Source: Elephas maximus indicus (Eukaryota > Chordata > Mammalia > Proboscidea > Elephantidae). Taken from it: a stretch of DNA of 64,000 bases. Positions within the stretch are counted from its first letter, which is position 1. Each line of letters begins with the position of its first letter. Positions 35,060 to 45,320 of this stretch are shown here, in pieces. Made by a program: the position numbers and the translations under genes. The stretch is from the NCBI RefSeq assembly GCF_024166365.1, contig NC_064819.1:508501-572500 (forward strand), read 5' to 3'. Under the pieces are notes generated by a model, which was not told the DNA's origin, did no database searches, and was given only the letters and a program-made list of their open reading frames with translations.

Positions 35060-36520
35060 GTGGCATATGATCAGGAACCAATGGTTCAAGTCCAAGCTGC
35101 TCTGAAGGCATTGGTGAAAAACAAGGCTCCAGGAATTGATGGAATATCAATTGAGATGTTTCACCAAACAGATGCAGTGCTGGACGTGTTCACTCGTCTA
35201 TGCCAAGAAATACGGAAGACAGCTTCCTGGCCAGCTGACTGGAAGAGATCCATATTTATGCCTATTCCCAAGAAAGGTGATTCAACCGAATTTGGAAATT
35301 ATAGAACAATATCATTAATATCACACGTAAGTAAAATTTTGCTGAAGATCATTCAAAAACAGCTGCAGCAGTATATCGACAGAGAACTGTCAGAAATTCA
35401 GGAGGACGTGGAACCAGGGATATCATTGCTGATGTCAGATGGATCCTGGCTGAAAGCAGAGAATACCAGAAGGATGTTTACCTGTGTTTCATTGACTATG
35501 CAAAGTCATTTGACTGTGTGGATTATAACAAACTATGGATAACACTGCAAAGCATGGGAATTCCAGAACACTTAATTGTGCTCATGAGGAACCTTTACAT
35601 AGATCAAGAGGCAGTTGTTTGGACAGAACAAGGGGATACTGATTGGTTTAAAGTCAGGAAAGGTGTGTGTCAGTCTTGTATCCTTTCACCATACCTATTC
35701 AATCTGTATTCTGAGCAAATAATCCGAGAAGTTGGGCTATATGAAGAAGAACAGGGCATCAGGATTGGAGGAAGACTCATTAACAACCTGCGTTATGCAG
35801 ATGGCACAACCTTGCTTGCTGAAAGTGAAGAGGACTTGAAGCACTTACTAATGACAAAAACCACAGCATTCAGTATGGACCGCACCTCAACATAAACAAA
35901 AATTCTCACAACTGGACCAGTGAGCAACATCATGATAAATGGAGAAAAGAGTGACTTTGTCAAGAATTTCATTTTACTTGGATCCACAATCAACAGCCAT
36001 GGAAGCAGCAGTCAAGAAATCAAAAGACACATTGCACTGGGTAAATCTGCAAAGTGTTGAAAAGCAAAGATGTCACCTTGAAGACTAAGGTGTGCCTGAC
36101 CCAAGCCATGATATTTTCAATCACATCATGTGTGTGTGAAAGCTGGACAATGAAGAAGGAAGACCGAAGAAGAGCTGACGCCTTTGAATTGCAGTGTTGG
36201 CGAAGAATACTGAATATACCATGGACTGCCAAAAGAACAAACAAATAGAAGAAGTGCGGCCAGAATGCTCCTTAGAAGCAAGGATGGTGAGGCTGCGTCT
36301 TACATACTTTGGACATGTTGTCAGGAGGGATCAGTCCCTGGAGAAGGACATCATGCTTGGCAGAGTACAGGGCCAGCGGAAAAGAGGAAAACCCTCAACG
36401 AGGTGGATTGACACAGTGGCTACAACAATGAGCTCAAGCATAACAACAATTGTAAGGATGGTGCAGGACTGGGCAGTGTTTTGTTCTGTTGTGCATAGGG
36501 TCGCTATGAGTTGGAACTGA
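35060..36520 (+). pseudogene. RTE reverse-transcriptase region (sense half)
   Basis: Open pieces 35,060-35,542, 35,518-35,895, 36,054-36,248 and 36,194-36,520 in shifting frames carry RT motifs (NKAPGIDGI, IPKKGD, GCILSPYLF-type). The catalytic YADD reads YADG at 35,794-35,805, so the second Asp is lost. Confidence 0.85.
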
Positions 36521-36954
36521 CTCGATGGTACCTAACAACAACATTTGGAAGATTTCTTTATCATCCAAAACAAAAAACTTTTTTTTTCCATCCACAGGAC
36601 CTGGGAAGGTAAAAAATATAACCCATTTTACACTCAGTCTGCAATGACATGGAGCATGAAGGTGATTGTCCTGGAGTAACCAGGTCTTGTTTTTCATTTT
36701 TGATTCAGTGCTTGACCTGCCCCCCACCCCCCGCCAAGTGCCACTTCAGTTCTTTCTTTTATAGAGATTTTTAGTTTTATATGATTTTGAAATCTAAACA
36801 ATTTTTAATCCTAAACTTCACTTTATATAAATATGAATGATACTTGGATTGATTCTAAGAAATTAATTTTTCCCCTTCATTTTGGCATTCAGTGGGGATG
36901 GAGCAACTGCTGATTAAATTTGCTACGTGATAAATTAGGTAACTCTGAGTTTGA

Positions 36955-37071
36955 GTCCTAGCCGCAACAGTGACCACTGTCTTTGACCTTTGAGTATGAT
37001 ATTTAAGCTCTCTCAGCCTTCATTTCCTCTTTTGTAAAAATGGAGTAACAGAATTCCTATAAGGATTTTAC
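36955..37071 (+). mobile_element. MIR, left part (split by an AfroSINE)
   Basis: gagtttgagtcctagccgca, then tctcagccttcatttcctc. The right part resumes after the SINE at about 37,241-37,310 (ctagaacatagtgagtattc). Confidence 0.75.
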
Positions 37072-37240
37072 GAAACCCTGGTGGCATATTGGTTAAGTGC
37101 TACGGCTGCTAACCAGAGGGTCAGCAGTTCAAATCCACCAGGTGCTCCTTTGAAACTCTTTGGGGCAGCTCTACTCTGTCCTGTAGGGTCGCTATGAGTG
37201 GGAATCCACTCGACAGCACTGGGTTTGGTTTTGGTTTTTA
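37072..37240 (+). mobile_element. AfroSINE inserted in a MIR
   Basis: A complete sense copy from gaaaccctggtggcatattg to cactgggtttggttttggtt. It post-dates the MIR that it splits. Confidence 0.9.
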
Positions 37241-37369
37241 TGTACCTGTCGTAATACCTAGAACATAGTGAGTATTCAGTTATTTATAACTGTTATTGTT
37301 ACAGTTTTTCGTATCTCTCTCTTCTCCTTTTTTTAAAATTTTATCTCTTTTCTGCTGCGCCTTTCCTCT

Positions 37370-37671
37370 GGGGGCAGTGGTGGCTCAGTAGTACATTCTT
37401 TCCTTTCCTTGCCGGGGGCCAGATTCACTTCCTGGCCGGTGTACGTTACGCATTTCTGTGATGTTGAACAGGTTTCAGTGGGGCTTCCAAACTAAGACAG
37501 ACCAGGAAGCCTGGGAATGTACTTCCCCAAATCAGCCAGTGAGAACCCTGTGGATCACAACAGTCCGATCGTAACTGACTGCTGGGGCGGTGCAGGACCG
37601 GGCAGCATTTTCTTCTTTTATGTGTGGGGTCTCCGAGAGTCAGGGACCAGCTCACAACCAGCTAACAACAA
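37370..37671 (+). mobile_element. SINE with a tRNA-Gly-like head and RTE tail, sense
   Basis: A 9-bp target duplication, CTTTCCTCT (37,361-37,369 and 37,672-37,680), flanks it. The degraded head is gcagtggtggctcagtagta. The last ~80 bp (ggtgcaggaccgggcagc to agctaacaacaac) parallels the 3' end of the RTE at 36,460-36,541. Confidence 0.85.
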
Positions 37672-37764
37672 CTTTCCTCTTCCTCAGTGACTACCTTTCT
37701 TAGAGAATTAAGTCTAGTGCATGTGTTCATATTGCACTTTTATTTTTTTTCTTTTTCCCAATAG

Positions 37765-38106
37765 GCAAAAAAGGAAGTAGAGATGAAAGGCGAGTGGGTA
37801 ATACCATCCAAGTACAGTGAAGAAGGGGTTTATCACATTCAGTACAGTTTTATTAAAGAAGCGGAACACCACTGCTTGTTGCACAGCCCTGTCCCTGTGA
37901 GCTGCCCTGTCAGACTGCTCCATGGCATGAAGGATGACATCGTCCCTTGGCACACATCCATGCAGGTTGCTGACCGAGTAATCAGCTCAGACGTGGATGT
38001 CATCCTCCGAAAAAATAGTGATCACCGGATGAAGGAGAAAGCAGACATTCAACTTATTGTTTATACTATCGATGACTTAATTGATAAGCTTACAACTTCA
38101 GCTTGA
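37765..38106 (+). CDS. ABHD10: ABHD10 coding exon 5 (catalytic Asp and His, stop)
   Basis: Acceptor CCCAATAG ends at 37,764. 113 codons and a TGA stop at 38,104-38,106. It encodes the lid and cap segment (KKEVEMKG, KYSEEGVYHIQYSFIKEAE), the LLHGMKDDIVPWH loop with the catalytic Asp254 just after a strand, and RKNSDHRMKEK with the catalytic His284. The C-terminus is one residue shorter than I recall for human (TTSA instead of STIVN). No frame damage. Confidence 0.95.
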   Translation, partial: AKKEVEMKGEWVIPSKYSEEGVYHIQYSFIKEAEHHCLLHSPVPVSCPVRLLHGMKDDIVPWHTSMQVADRVISSDVDVILRKNSDHRMKEKADIQLIVYTIDDLIDKLTTSA

Positions 38107-38615
38107 ATTATATCATGGGTAGTTGGCTAGAATCACGTTTTTCGTTGGTATGTAAACTGATGTATTCAGAGGATTGGAAGAGAGAGAGAGCAAATGAAAG
38201 GCAGTGGTCACTTCATAAGGCTTTTTTTCCCCTCTGACCTCTGTTTTGTAAATACCATGTGAGCATTTATTTAATGATGTGTTTGCACACAGATGGTACA
38301 AATTGTGAAGAAAGTACCAGCTGCTGTGTGGAAATTTTCCCCTTCCTTCAGTGCTTGATTCTTTTTTTCATTATAATGTTTCCAGTTTTTTAAAACAAGA
38401 TTTTTTTTTCTTATGCTAATTGTACCAACTTTCAATTCTGTCCTCAGAATATAAAGCTTGAATTCTTCAGGGGTTTTTGTTGTTGTTTGTATGGAAATTT
38501 GTAAAATTATTTTATTACATCTGGTTTTAAAATAACATTTCACAAAATGTAGCAGAAGCCTATTTAAATAAATTTGAGTGATGTCTGAAGCATAATAAAG
38601 TTTAGAAAATAAAAA
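38107..38615 (+). other. ABHD10: ABHD10 3' UTR
   Basis: AT-rich, no repeat. Poly(A) signals at 38,567-38,572 and 38,594-38,599 set the likely end. A further AATAAA at 39,192-39,197, followed by TGTGTG, could serve a longer form. Confidence 0.7.
38594..38599 (+). promoter_or_regulatory. ABHD10: ABHD10 poly(A) signal
   Basis: AATAAA about 490 bp after the stop, with a second AATAAA 27 bp upstream. Confidence 0.6.
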
Positions 38616-38717
38616 TATAAATTATATTCTGCATGTTATATTTGAACTTAAAATTCAGGTTTTATTTTTTAAAACACTCAAAACTTTTTACAGTGGTATA
38701 AAGGAGATGTATCATTT

Positions 38718-38931
38718 CTAAGGAGTCCCTGGGTGTTGCAATTGGTTAAAGTGCTCAGCTGCTAACCGAAAGGTTGGTAGTTCAGGTCCACCCAGAGGAG
38801 CCTTGGAAGAAAGACTTGGCAATCTACCTCCCAAATCAGCCACTGGGAACCCTGTGGAGCACAGCTCTGCTCTGACGCATATGGGGCCCCCGTGAGCTGG
38901 AACTGACTCAACCGCAGCTGGTTTCTGGCTT
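38718..38931 (+). mobile_element. AfroSINE, older subfamily, sense
   Basis: ggagtccctgggtgttgcaa head, then gctgctaaccgaaaggttgg and the gagctggaactgactcaacc tail, with tatcattt on both sides. Confidence 0.8.
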
Positions 38932-39909
38932 TATCATTTTTAAAATTTGGCTTATTGGTCACATGTATTTAAATGATGGCATTTTATGTTAATGATGGAA
39001 AATTTTTGTATTTTGATTGGTAAAACAAAAAAGCAAACTGATTTTTACTTATTATTGCCTATCTGCAGAAAAACTACTTTTTTACTAATACGTGCTTTCA
39101 TATGGCTGCCTAAATGGTAGGCATTCTGAAATATGGAGAGTCAGTAAGCAAATATGAAATGGAAATGTAAAGTTTTTTGTTTTTTTTTTTAAATAAAGTG
39201 TGTGCAGTTGTCAGCCTTAGTATTATTGAATTGATTTTTTGTAGCTATCAGTTTTGGCTGGAATTTGTTTAGCCTGCTTTGATTATGTCTGTCAGAGTAA
39301 AACATGACTCATAAAATGAACATGTCAGAGACTTGCTTAACTCATTAATGAGTTAAATCAATGATGGTAAACCAGGTTCAAAGGAGAGTTCAAGAAACTG
39401 AGTATAGACATTGAAGAAAGAATGTTGGAATAAAGTTACTAGGTTAGACACTGTGTAGAAAAGATTTTACCTGGCAAGGCTGACTGCTCACCCTTAGAAC
39501 ACCCTGCATACAAGGTTGGCCTATGACTGGCATCTACGAACTTGTATTCCAGAAGGGTCCCACCGTTTCCAGAACTGATAGGAGCCAGTTTAAGCTCACG
39601 ATGCCTAGATAGTTTGTACAAAAATACGGTATATACTGAACACTTGCTTTCCTTTTGGGAGCCTGGAATTTGTGCCAAATGTGCCTTTGTGACCAGCCTC
39701 CAATAAGAATTGTGGTGCTGAGTCTCCAGTGAACTTCTGTGGTTGGCAGCATTTCACCTGTATTGTCACAACTCGTTGCTGGGGAAATGAACGGCATTCT
39801 GTGTGACCACTGGGACAGGATCCTTGGAAGCTTCCGCCTGATTTCACTGGACTTTGCACCTTTTCCTCTGCCGATTTTTCTTTGTATCCTTTCACCATCA
39901 TAAATCATA
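38932..39909. other. Intergenic, nothing recognised
   Basis: AT-rich on the left, with AATAAA at 39,192. The frames at 39,439-39,929 on the minus strand have no recognisable domain. Confidence 0.5.
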
Positions 39910-42900
39910 TTGTTGCTCTTGGGTGCCATTGAGTCGGATCCAACTCATAGTGACCCTACGTACCACAGAATGAAACAGTCCCAGTCCCAGTCCCGCGTCG
40001 TCCTCACAATTGTCACTGTGTTTGAGCCCATTGTTGCAGCCACTCAGTCCATCTCATTCAGAGTTTTCCCGTTTTTCACTGACCCTGTACTTTACCAAGC
40101 ATAATGTCCTTCTCCAGGGACTGATCCCTCCTGATAACATGTCCAAAGTATGCAAGATGCAGTCTCGCCATCCTAGCTTCTGAGAAGCGTTCTGGCTGTA
40201 CTTTTTCCGAGACAGCCTTGTTTGTTCTTCTGGTAGTTCATGGTATATTCAATATTCTTTGTCAACACCATAATTCAAATGCATCGATTCTTCTTCAGTC
40301 TCCTTATTCACTGTCCAGCTTTCACATGCATGTGATGCGATTGAAAATACTATGGATTGGGTCAGGTGCGTTCTTAGTCCTAAAAGTGATATCTTTGCTT
40401 TTTAACCTTTAAAAAGGTCTTTTGCAGCAGATTTGCCCAATGCAATAGGTCGTTGGATTTCTTGACTACTGCTTCCATGAGGGTTGATAGTGGGTCTAAG
40501 TAAAATGAAATCCTTGACAACTTCAGTCTTTTCTTCATTTATCATGATGTTATTGGTCCAGTTGTGGGGATTTTTGTTTTCTTTATATTGAGGTATAATC
40601 CATACTGAAGGCTGTGGTCTTTGATCTTCGGTAAGTGCTTCAAGTCCTCTTCACTTTCAGCAATCAAGGTTGTGTCACCTGCATAACGCAGGTTGTTAAT
40701 GAGTCTTTCTCCAATCCTGATGCCGTGTTCTTCATATAGTCTGGCTTTTCGGATTATTTGCTCAGCACACAGATTGAATAAGTATGGTGAAAGGATACAA
40801 CCCTGACACACCTTTTCTGATTTTAAACCACTCAGTAGTATCCCCTCGTTCTGTTTGAACAACTCCCTCTTGGTCTATGTACGGGTTCCTCATGAGCACA
40901 GTTAAGTGTTCTGAAATTCCTATTCTTTGCAATGTTACCCATAATCTGATATGATGTACACAGTCGAATGCCTTTGCATAGTCAATAAAACACAGGTAAA
41001 CATCTCTCTGGTATTGTTTGCTTTTAGCCGAGATCCATCTGACATCAGCAATGACATCCCTGGTTCCACGTCCTCTTCTGAATCCAGCCTGAATTTCTGG
41101 AGTCCCTGCCGACGTACCACTGCAACTGCTCTTGAACCATCTTCAGCAAAATTTTACTTGCCTGTGATGCAATGATATTTGATAATTTGCACGTTCTGTT
41201 GGATCACCTTTTTTTGCAATGGGCACAAATGTGGATCTCTTCCAGTCGTTTGGCCAGGTAGCTGTCTTCCAAATTTCTCGGCATAGATGAGTGAGCTCTT
41301 CAAGCTTTACATCCATTTGTTGAAACATCTCGGTTGGTATTCCGTCAATTCCTGGAGCCTTGTTTTTTACCAGGGAGCCCTGGTGGTAAAATGGTTGTCT
41401 GCTAATCAAAAGCTTGCCAGTTCGAATCCACCAGCTGCTGCTTGGAAATCTTATGGGGCAGTTCTACTCCGTCCTATAGGGTCGCTATGAGTTGGAATAA
41501 AATGATGGCAATGGGGTTTTTTTGTTTTTGTTTTTTTTTATTTTCACCAATTCCTCAATGCAGCTTGGACTTCTTCCTTCAGTTCCATTGTTTCTTGATC
41601 ATATGCTACCTCCCGAAATGGTTAAATGTTGACCAATTCTTTTTGGTACAGTGATACTTCCTGTGTTGTTTGATATTTTGCCCATAGAATCCTTCGATAT
41701 TGCAACTCGAGGTTTGGATTTGTTCTTCAGTTCTTTCAGCTTGACAAAAGCTGAGCATCTTCTTCCCCTTGGTTTCCGAACTCCACGTTTTTGTACATTT
41801 CATTGTAATACTTTATTTTGTCTTCTCAAACTGCCCTTTGAAATCTGTGCAGCTCTTTTATGTGATCATTTTTCCTCTCCCTTTAGCTACTTTACCTTCA
41901 AGAGCAAGTTTCAGAGTCTTTTCTGACATCCGTTTTGGTCTTTTCTTTTTAACGGCCTTATGCTTTCTTCATGTAAGGTGTCCTTGATGTCATCCCACGA
42001 CTCATCTTGTCTTTGGTCATTAGTGTTCAATGTATCAAATCTGTTCTTGACATGGTCTCTAAATTCATGTGAGATATATTTCAAGATAGTACTTTGGCTC
42101 TCGTGGACTTGTAATTTTCTTCAGCCTCAACTTGAGCCTGCGTATGAGCAGTTGATGGCCTGTTCCACAGCAGGGCCCTGGCCTTGTTCTAACTGATGAT
42201 ATTAAGCTTCTCCATTGTCTATTTCCACAGATAGAGTCAGTTTGATTCCTGTGTATTCCATCTGACGATGTCCACGTGTAGTTGCCATTTATGTTGTTGA
42301 AGAAAGGTATTTGCAATAAATGAGTCACTGGCCTTGAAAAATTCTATCATGTCATCTCCGGCATCATTTCTGTCACCATGGCTGTATTTTTCTACTACTG
42401 ATCCTTCTTTGTTTCCAACTTTCGCATTCCAATCACCAGTAATTATCAGTGCATCTTGATTGCATGTGTGATCAATTTCAGTGTGCAGAAGTTGATAAAA
42501 AGTCTTATTTGTTCATCTTTGGCCTTAGTGGTTGGTAGCTAAATTTGAATGATAATCGTATTAACGGGTCTTCCTTGTAGGCATATGGATATTATCACTG
42601 ACAGCGTTGACTTCAGGATAGATCTCGGAATGTTCTTTTTGATGATGAATGTGGTGCTACTCCTCTTCAATTTGTCATTCCTGGCACAGTGGACCATACG
42701 ATTCAAAATGGCCATACCAGTCCATTTCAGCTCACTAATGCCTAGGATATTGATCTTTATGCACTCCATTTCATTTTTGATGACTTCCAATTTTCCTAGA
42801 TTTGTACTTTGTGCACTCCACATTCCAATTATTAATGGATGCTTGCAGCTGTTCTCATTTTGAGTCATGCCCCATCAGCAAATGAAGGTCCTGAAAGCTT

Positions 42901-43200
42901 TACTCCATCCACATTACTAAGGTCGACTCTACTTTGAGGAGGCAGCTCTTCCCCAACCACCTTTTGAGTGCCTTCCAACCAGAGAGAGTCATCTTGGGGC
43001 AGTATATCAAACAACGTTGCGCTGCGATTCATAAGCTTTTCAATGGCCAATTTTTACAAGTAGATCACCTGGTCCTTCTTCCTAGTTGTCTTAGTCTGGA
43101 AGCTCTGCTGAAACCTGTCCACCACAGGTGACCCTGCTGGTGTTTGAAATGTTGACGTCATAGCTTCCAGCATCACAGCAACAGGCAAGCCACCACAGTA
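39910..43200 (-). mobile_element. Near full-length RTE element, antisense, collinear
   Basis: The 3' end is at about 39,910 and the 5' end near 43,200. The order on the minus strand is endonuclease (42,539-42,868 and 42,065-42,328), linker, then reverse transcriptase (41,143-41,409 with NKAPGIDGIPTEM; 40,542-40,862). The catalytic motif reads YAGD at 40,674-40,685. Many frameshifts. An AfroSINE interrupts it at 41,371-41,540. Confidence 0.88.
41371..41540 (+). mobile_element. AfroSINE inserted in the RTE
   Basis: Sense SINE (gggagccctggtggtaaaat to ggcaatggggttttttt) with TTTTTACCA and TTTTCACCA as an imperfect 9-bp duplication. It interrupts the RTE reverse-transcriptase region. Confidence 0.88.
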
Positions 43201-43206
43201 TGACAA

Positions 43207-43478
43207 ACTGACAGGTGGTAGATGTTGTTAGGTGCTGTCAAATCGATTTTGACTCATAGCGACCTCATGTGACAGAGTAGAACTGCCCCAAATGATTTTC
43301 TAGGCTGTCATCTGGATCATTTCTACTCTGTCCTGTAGGGTGGCTATGAGTCAGAATCGACTTGACGGCAACAGGTAAGTCTTTATAGGAACAGGTTGCC
43401 AGATCTTTCTCCCTCAGAGCTGCTGGGTGAGTTGGAACCACTAACCTTTCAGTTAGCAGGCAAGTGCATAAATCATAG
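43207..43478 (-). mobile_element. AfroSINE, long subfamily, antisense, with an opposite-sense SINE piece inside
   Basis: The antisense SINE frame (tgttgttaggtgctgtcaaa ... aacctttcagttagcaggca) is broken by a sense SINE 3' piece at 43,309-43,375 (actctgtcctgtagggtggc). Confidence 0.75.
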
Positions 43479-43849
43479 CCTTGAGCGTGCTGTGTCCTGG
43501 CAAATCACCGAACCTAGGGGTGGTCTTGGGGACGACCCCTGACCAGATATAAAACTGGTTAATGTCCTGCAGGACAATAAAGCTACGATTTGTGGAATTA
43601 GCTTTATACCCGACAAAAATCACTTACAAATCAAATATATAAATCTGTGTGTACAACGAAGTGCCTGAGGCTGGACTGAGCTGATTTTTGGCTGTTATTT
43701 CATTCAAGAAATCAATAGCCTATTCTACCCAGACACTGCTATGCACAAGAATTAGAAAGATGAAGAGGCAAGGACCCCATCCATGAGAGTTTTCTGCGGT
43801 GAAACATAATTATAATAAATTTGTAGTGTATCTATAGAGGCAGAGCAGC
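43479..43849. other. Intergenic, nothing recognised
   Basis: No repeat or ORF that I can support. Confidence 0.5.
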
Positions 43850-44050
43850 ATAATGGCTAATGGCAGAGACTCTGAAGCTTTGGCTTACCAAGTACTAGCT
43901 CTGTAACTTAGCCATTTGCTTAACCTCCCCAAGCTTCCATTTCCTTATCTATAAAATAGCCTCATGTAAACCTACATAGTAGGGTGTAAGGATTAAATAG
44001 GGTAAGAAGCATGACACATTTAGAGCAATCCGTAAAGCGCAGGAGGCGCT
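43850..44050 (+). mobile_element. MIR, sense
   Basis: cataatggctaatggcagag start, then agcttccatttccttatctata and gtgtaaggattaaatagggt. Confidence 0.75.
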
Positions 44051-44304
44051 ACCCTTCAGCTGTTGTTTTTATGATGCACAGAGCACAGTCCAGTGAGAAA
44101 CTGATGGCCACAAACAACCCGTGCAGTGTAGGAAGGGGGGAGGGCTTCTAAAGCTGAACCTGGATTTGACCTTCCTAACCTCAAGATCCCAAACTGAAAT
44201 GTCGGTTTTATGAAAGCCTTTCAAATGGTCAGGGGTTGAGAGAGAGAGATCTTCGCAATCCAGAGTCGAGAGAAGCTGTTTAAATGATAATCTAGCTTGG
44301 TAGA

Positions 44305-44812
44305 TGTCTTAGTCATCTAGTGCTGCTATAACAGAAATACCACAAGTGGATGGCTTTAACAGAGAGAAGCTTATTGTCTCACAGTCCAGTAGGCTAGAAG
44401 TCCAAATTCAGGGCGCCAGCTCCAGGGGAAGACTTTCTCTCTCTGTCAGCTCCGGAGGAAGCTCCTTGTCATTAGTCTTCCCTTGGTCTGGGGCAGCTCA
44501 GGAACCTCAGGTCCAAAGGACGTGCTCTGCTCCTGGCACTGGTTTCTTGGTGGTGTGAGTTTCCCAACTCTGTGCTAGCTTCCCTTTCCTTTTATCTTGT
44601 GAGAGATAAAAGGTGGTGCAGGCCACACCCCAGGGAAACTCCCTTTATATTGGATCAGGGATGTGACTTGGTAAGGGTGTTACAATCTCACCCTAATCCT
44701 CTTTAACATAAAATTATAATCACAAAATGGAGGACAACCACAGAATACTGGGAATCACGGCCTAACCAAGTTGATACACACTTTTTGGGGGAACATAATT
44801 CAATCCATGATA
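44305..44812 (-). mobile_element. Solo LTR, ERVL-MaLR (MLT1-like), antisense
   Basis: The plus-strand start, tgtcttagtcatctagtgct, and the later accacaagtggatggctt block are the reverse complement of the 3' end of MLT1-type LTRs. GTAGA occurs at 44,300-44,304 and 44,813-44,817 as a 5-bp target duplication. No internal retroviral genes flank it. Confidence 0.72.
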
Positions 44813-44817
44813 GTAGA

Positions 44818-45140
44818 GGTTAACATCACAAATTCCAAATGACTTGAGTTTGAGCTAATGAGATGCAGTATATTCTAGCACATGGTTAATTACGTTAGTA
44901 TTTTTCCCCAAAAGCTTTTTTTTTTTTTTTAAACCACTCCATCCCATGTACTCAGTCATGGAAAATGCTTGAACAGCAAGCATTCAATAAGGACATTATC
45001 CTATGGAAATTCTGCATTAAAAAAAAAAAAAAGACACCACTAAACAATCTCAAAATGTGCAATGGAAAGGGATAAGGCAAATGCTGATGGAGAAGAAGGC
45101 TACTGAGGCTACAGAAAATGTTTTGCTTTTGGCATTTTCT
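44818..45140. other. Intergenic, low complexity
   Basis: Poly-T (about 44,917-44,930) and poly-A (about 45,018-45,031) runs, otherwise unassigned. Confidence 0.5.
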
Positions 45141-45320
45141 GTTGAGCTTAGGGAAGCTCTGGTGGCATAGTGGTTAAGAGCTATGACTGCTAAACAAAAG
45201 GTTGGCAGTTTGAATCCACCAGGCGCTCCTTGGGAACCATATGGGGCAGTTCTACCCTGTCCTATAGGGTTGCTATGAGTCAGAATCGACCTGACGGCAG
45301 TGGGCATTGGGTTGAGCTTA
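45141..45320 (+). mobile_element. AfroSINE with 10-bp target-site duplication, sense
   Basis: GTTGAGCTTA at 45,141-45,150 and 45,311-45,320 flanks a SINE (45,151-45,310) with the gctctggtggcatagtggtt head and cagaatcgacctgacggcag end. Confidence 0.92.

Larger units (their letters stand above)
33433..36541 (+). mobile_element. Near full-length RTE element with an inverted 5' half
   Basis: The 5' half (endonuclease) lies antisense at about 33,433-35,040. The 3' half (reverse transcriptase and 3' end) lies sense at about 35,041-36,541. Compared with the collinear copy at 39,910-43,200, the inner breakpoints of the two halves fall at the same place in the element, near the gttcaaccatttc block, to within about 20 bp. 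This is the product expected of twin priming. The sense 3' end closes with atggtacctaacaacaac. No target duplication was identified. Confidence 0.88.
24193..37764 (+). other. ABHD10: ABHD10 intron 4
   Basis: A 13.6-kb intron made largely of an older L1 (26,075-31,850), an inverted RTE (33,433-36,541), several SINEs, a MIR and a MER5-like element. The stretches 24,193-25,903, 32,191-33,053 and 36,542-36,954 show no clear gene or repeat beyond homopolymer runs. Confidence 0.85.
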
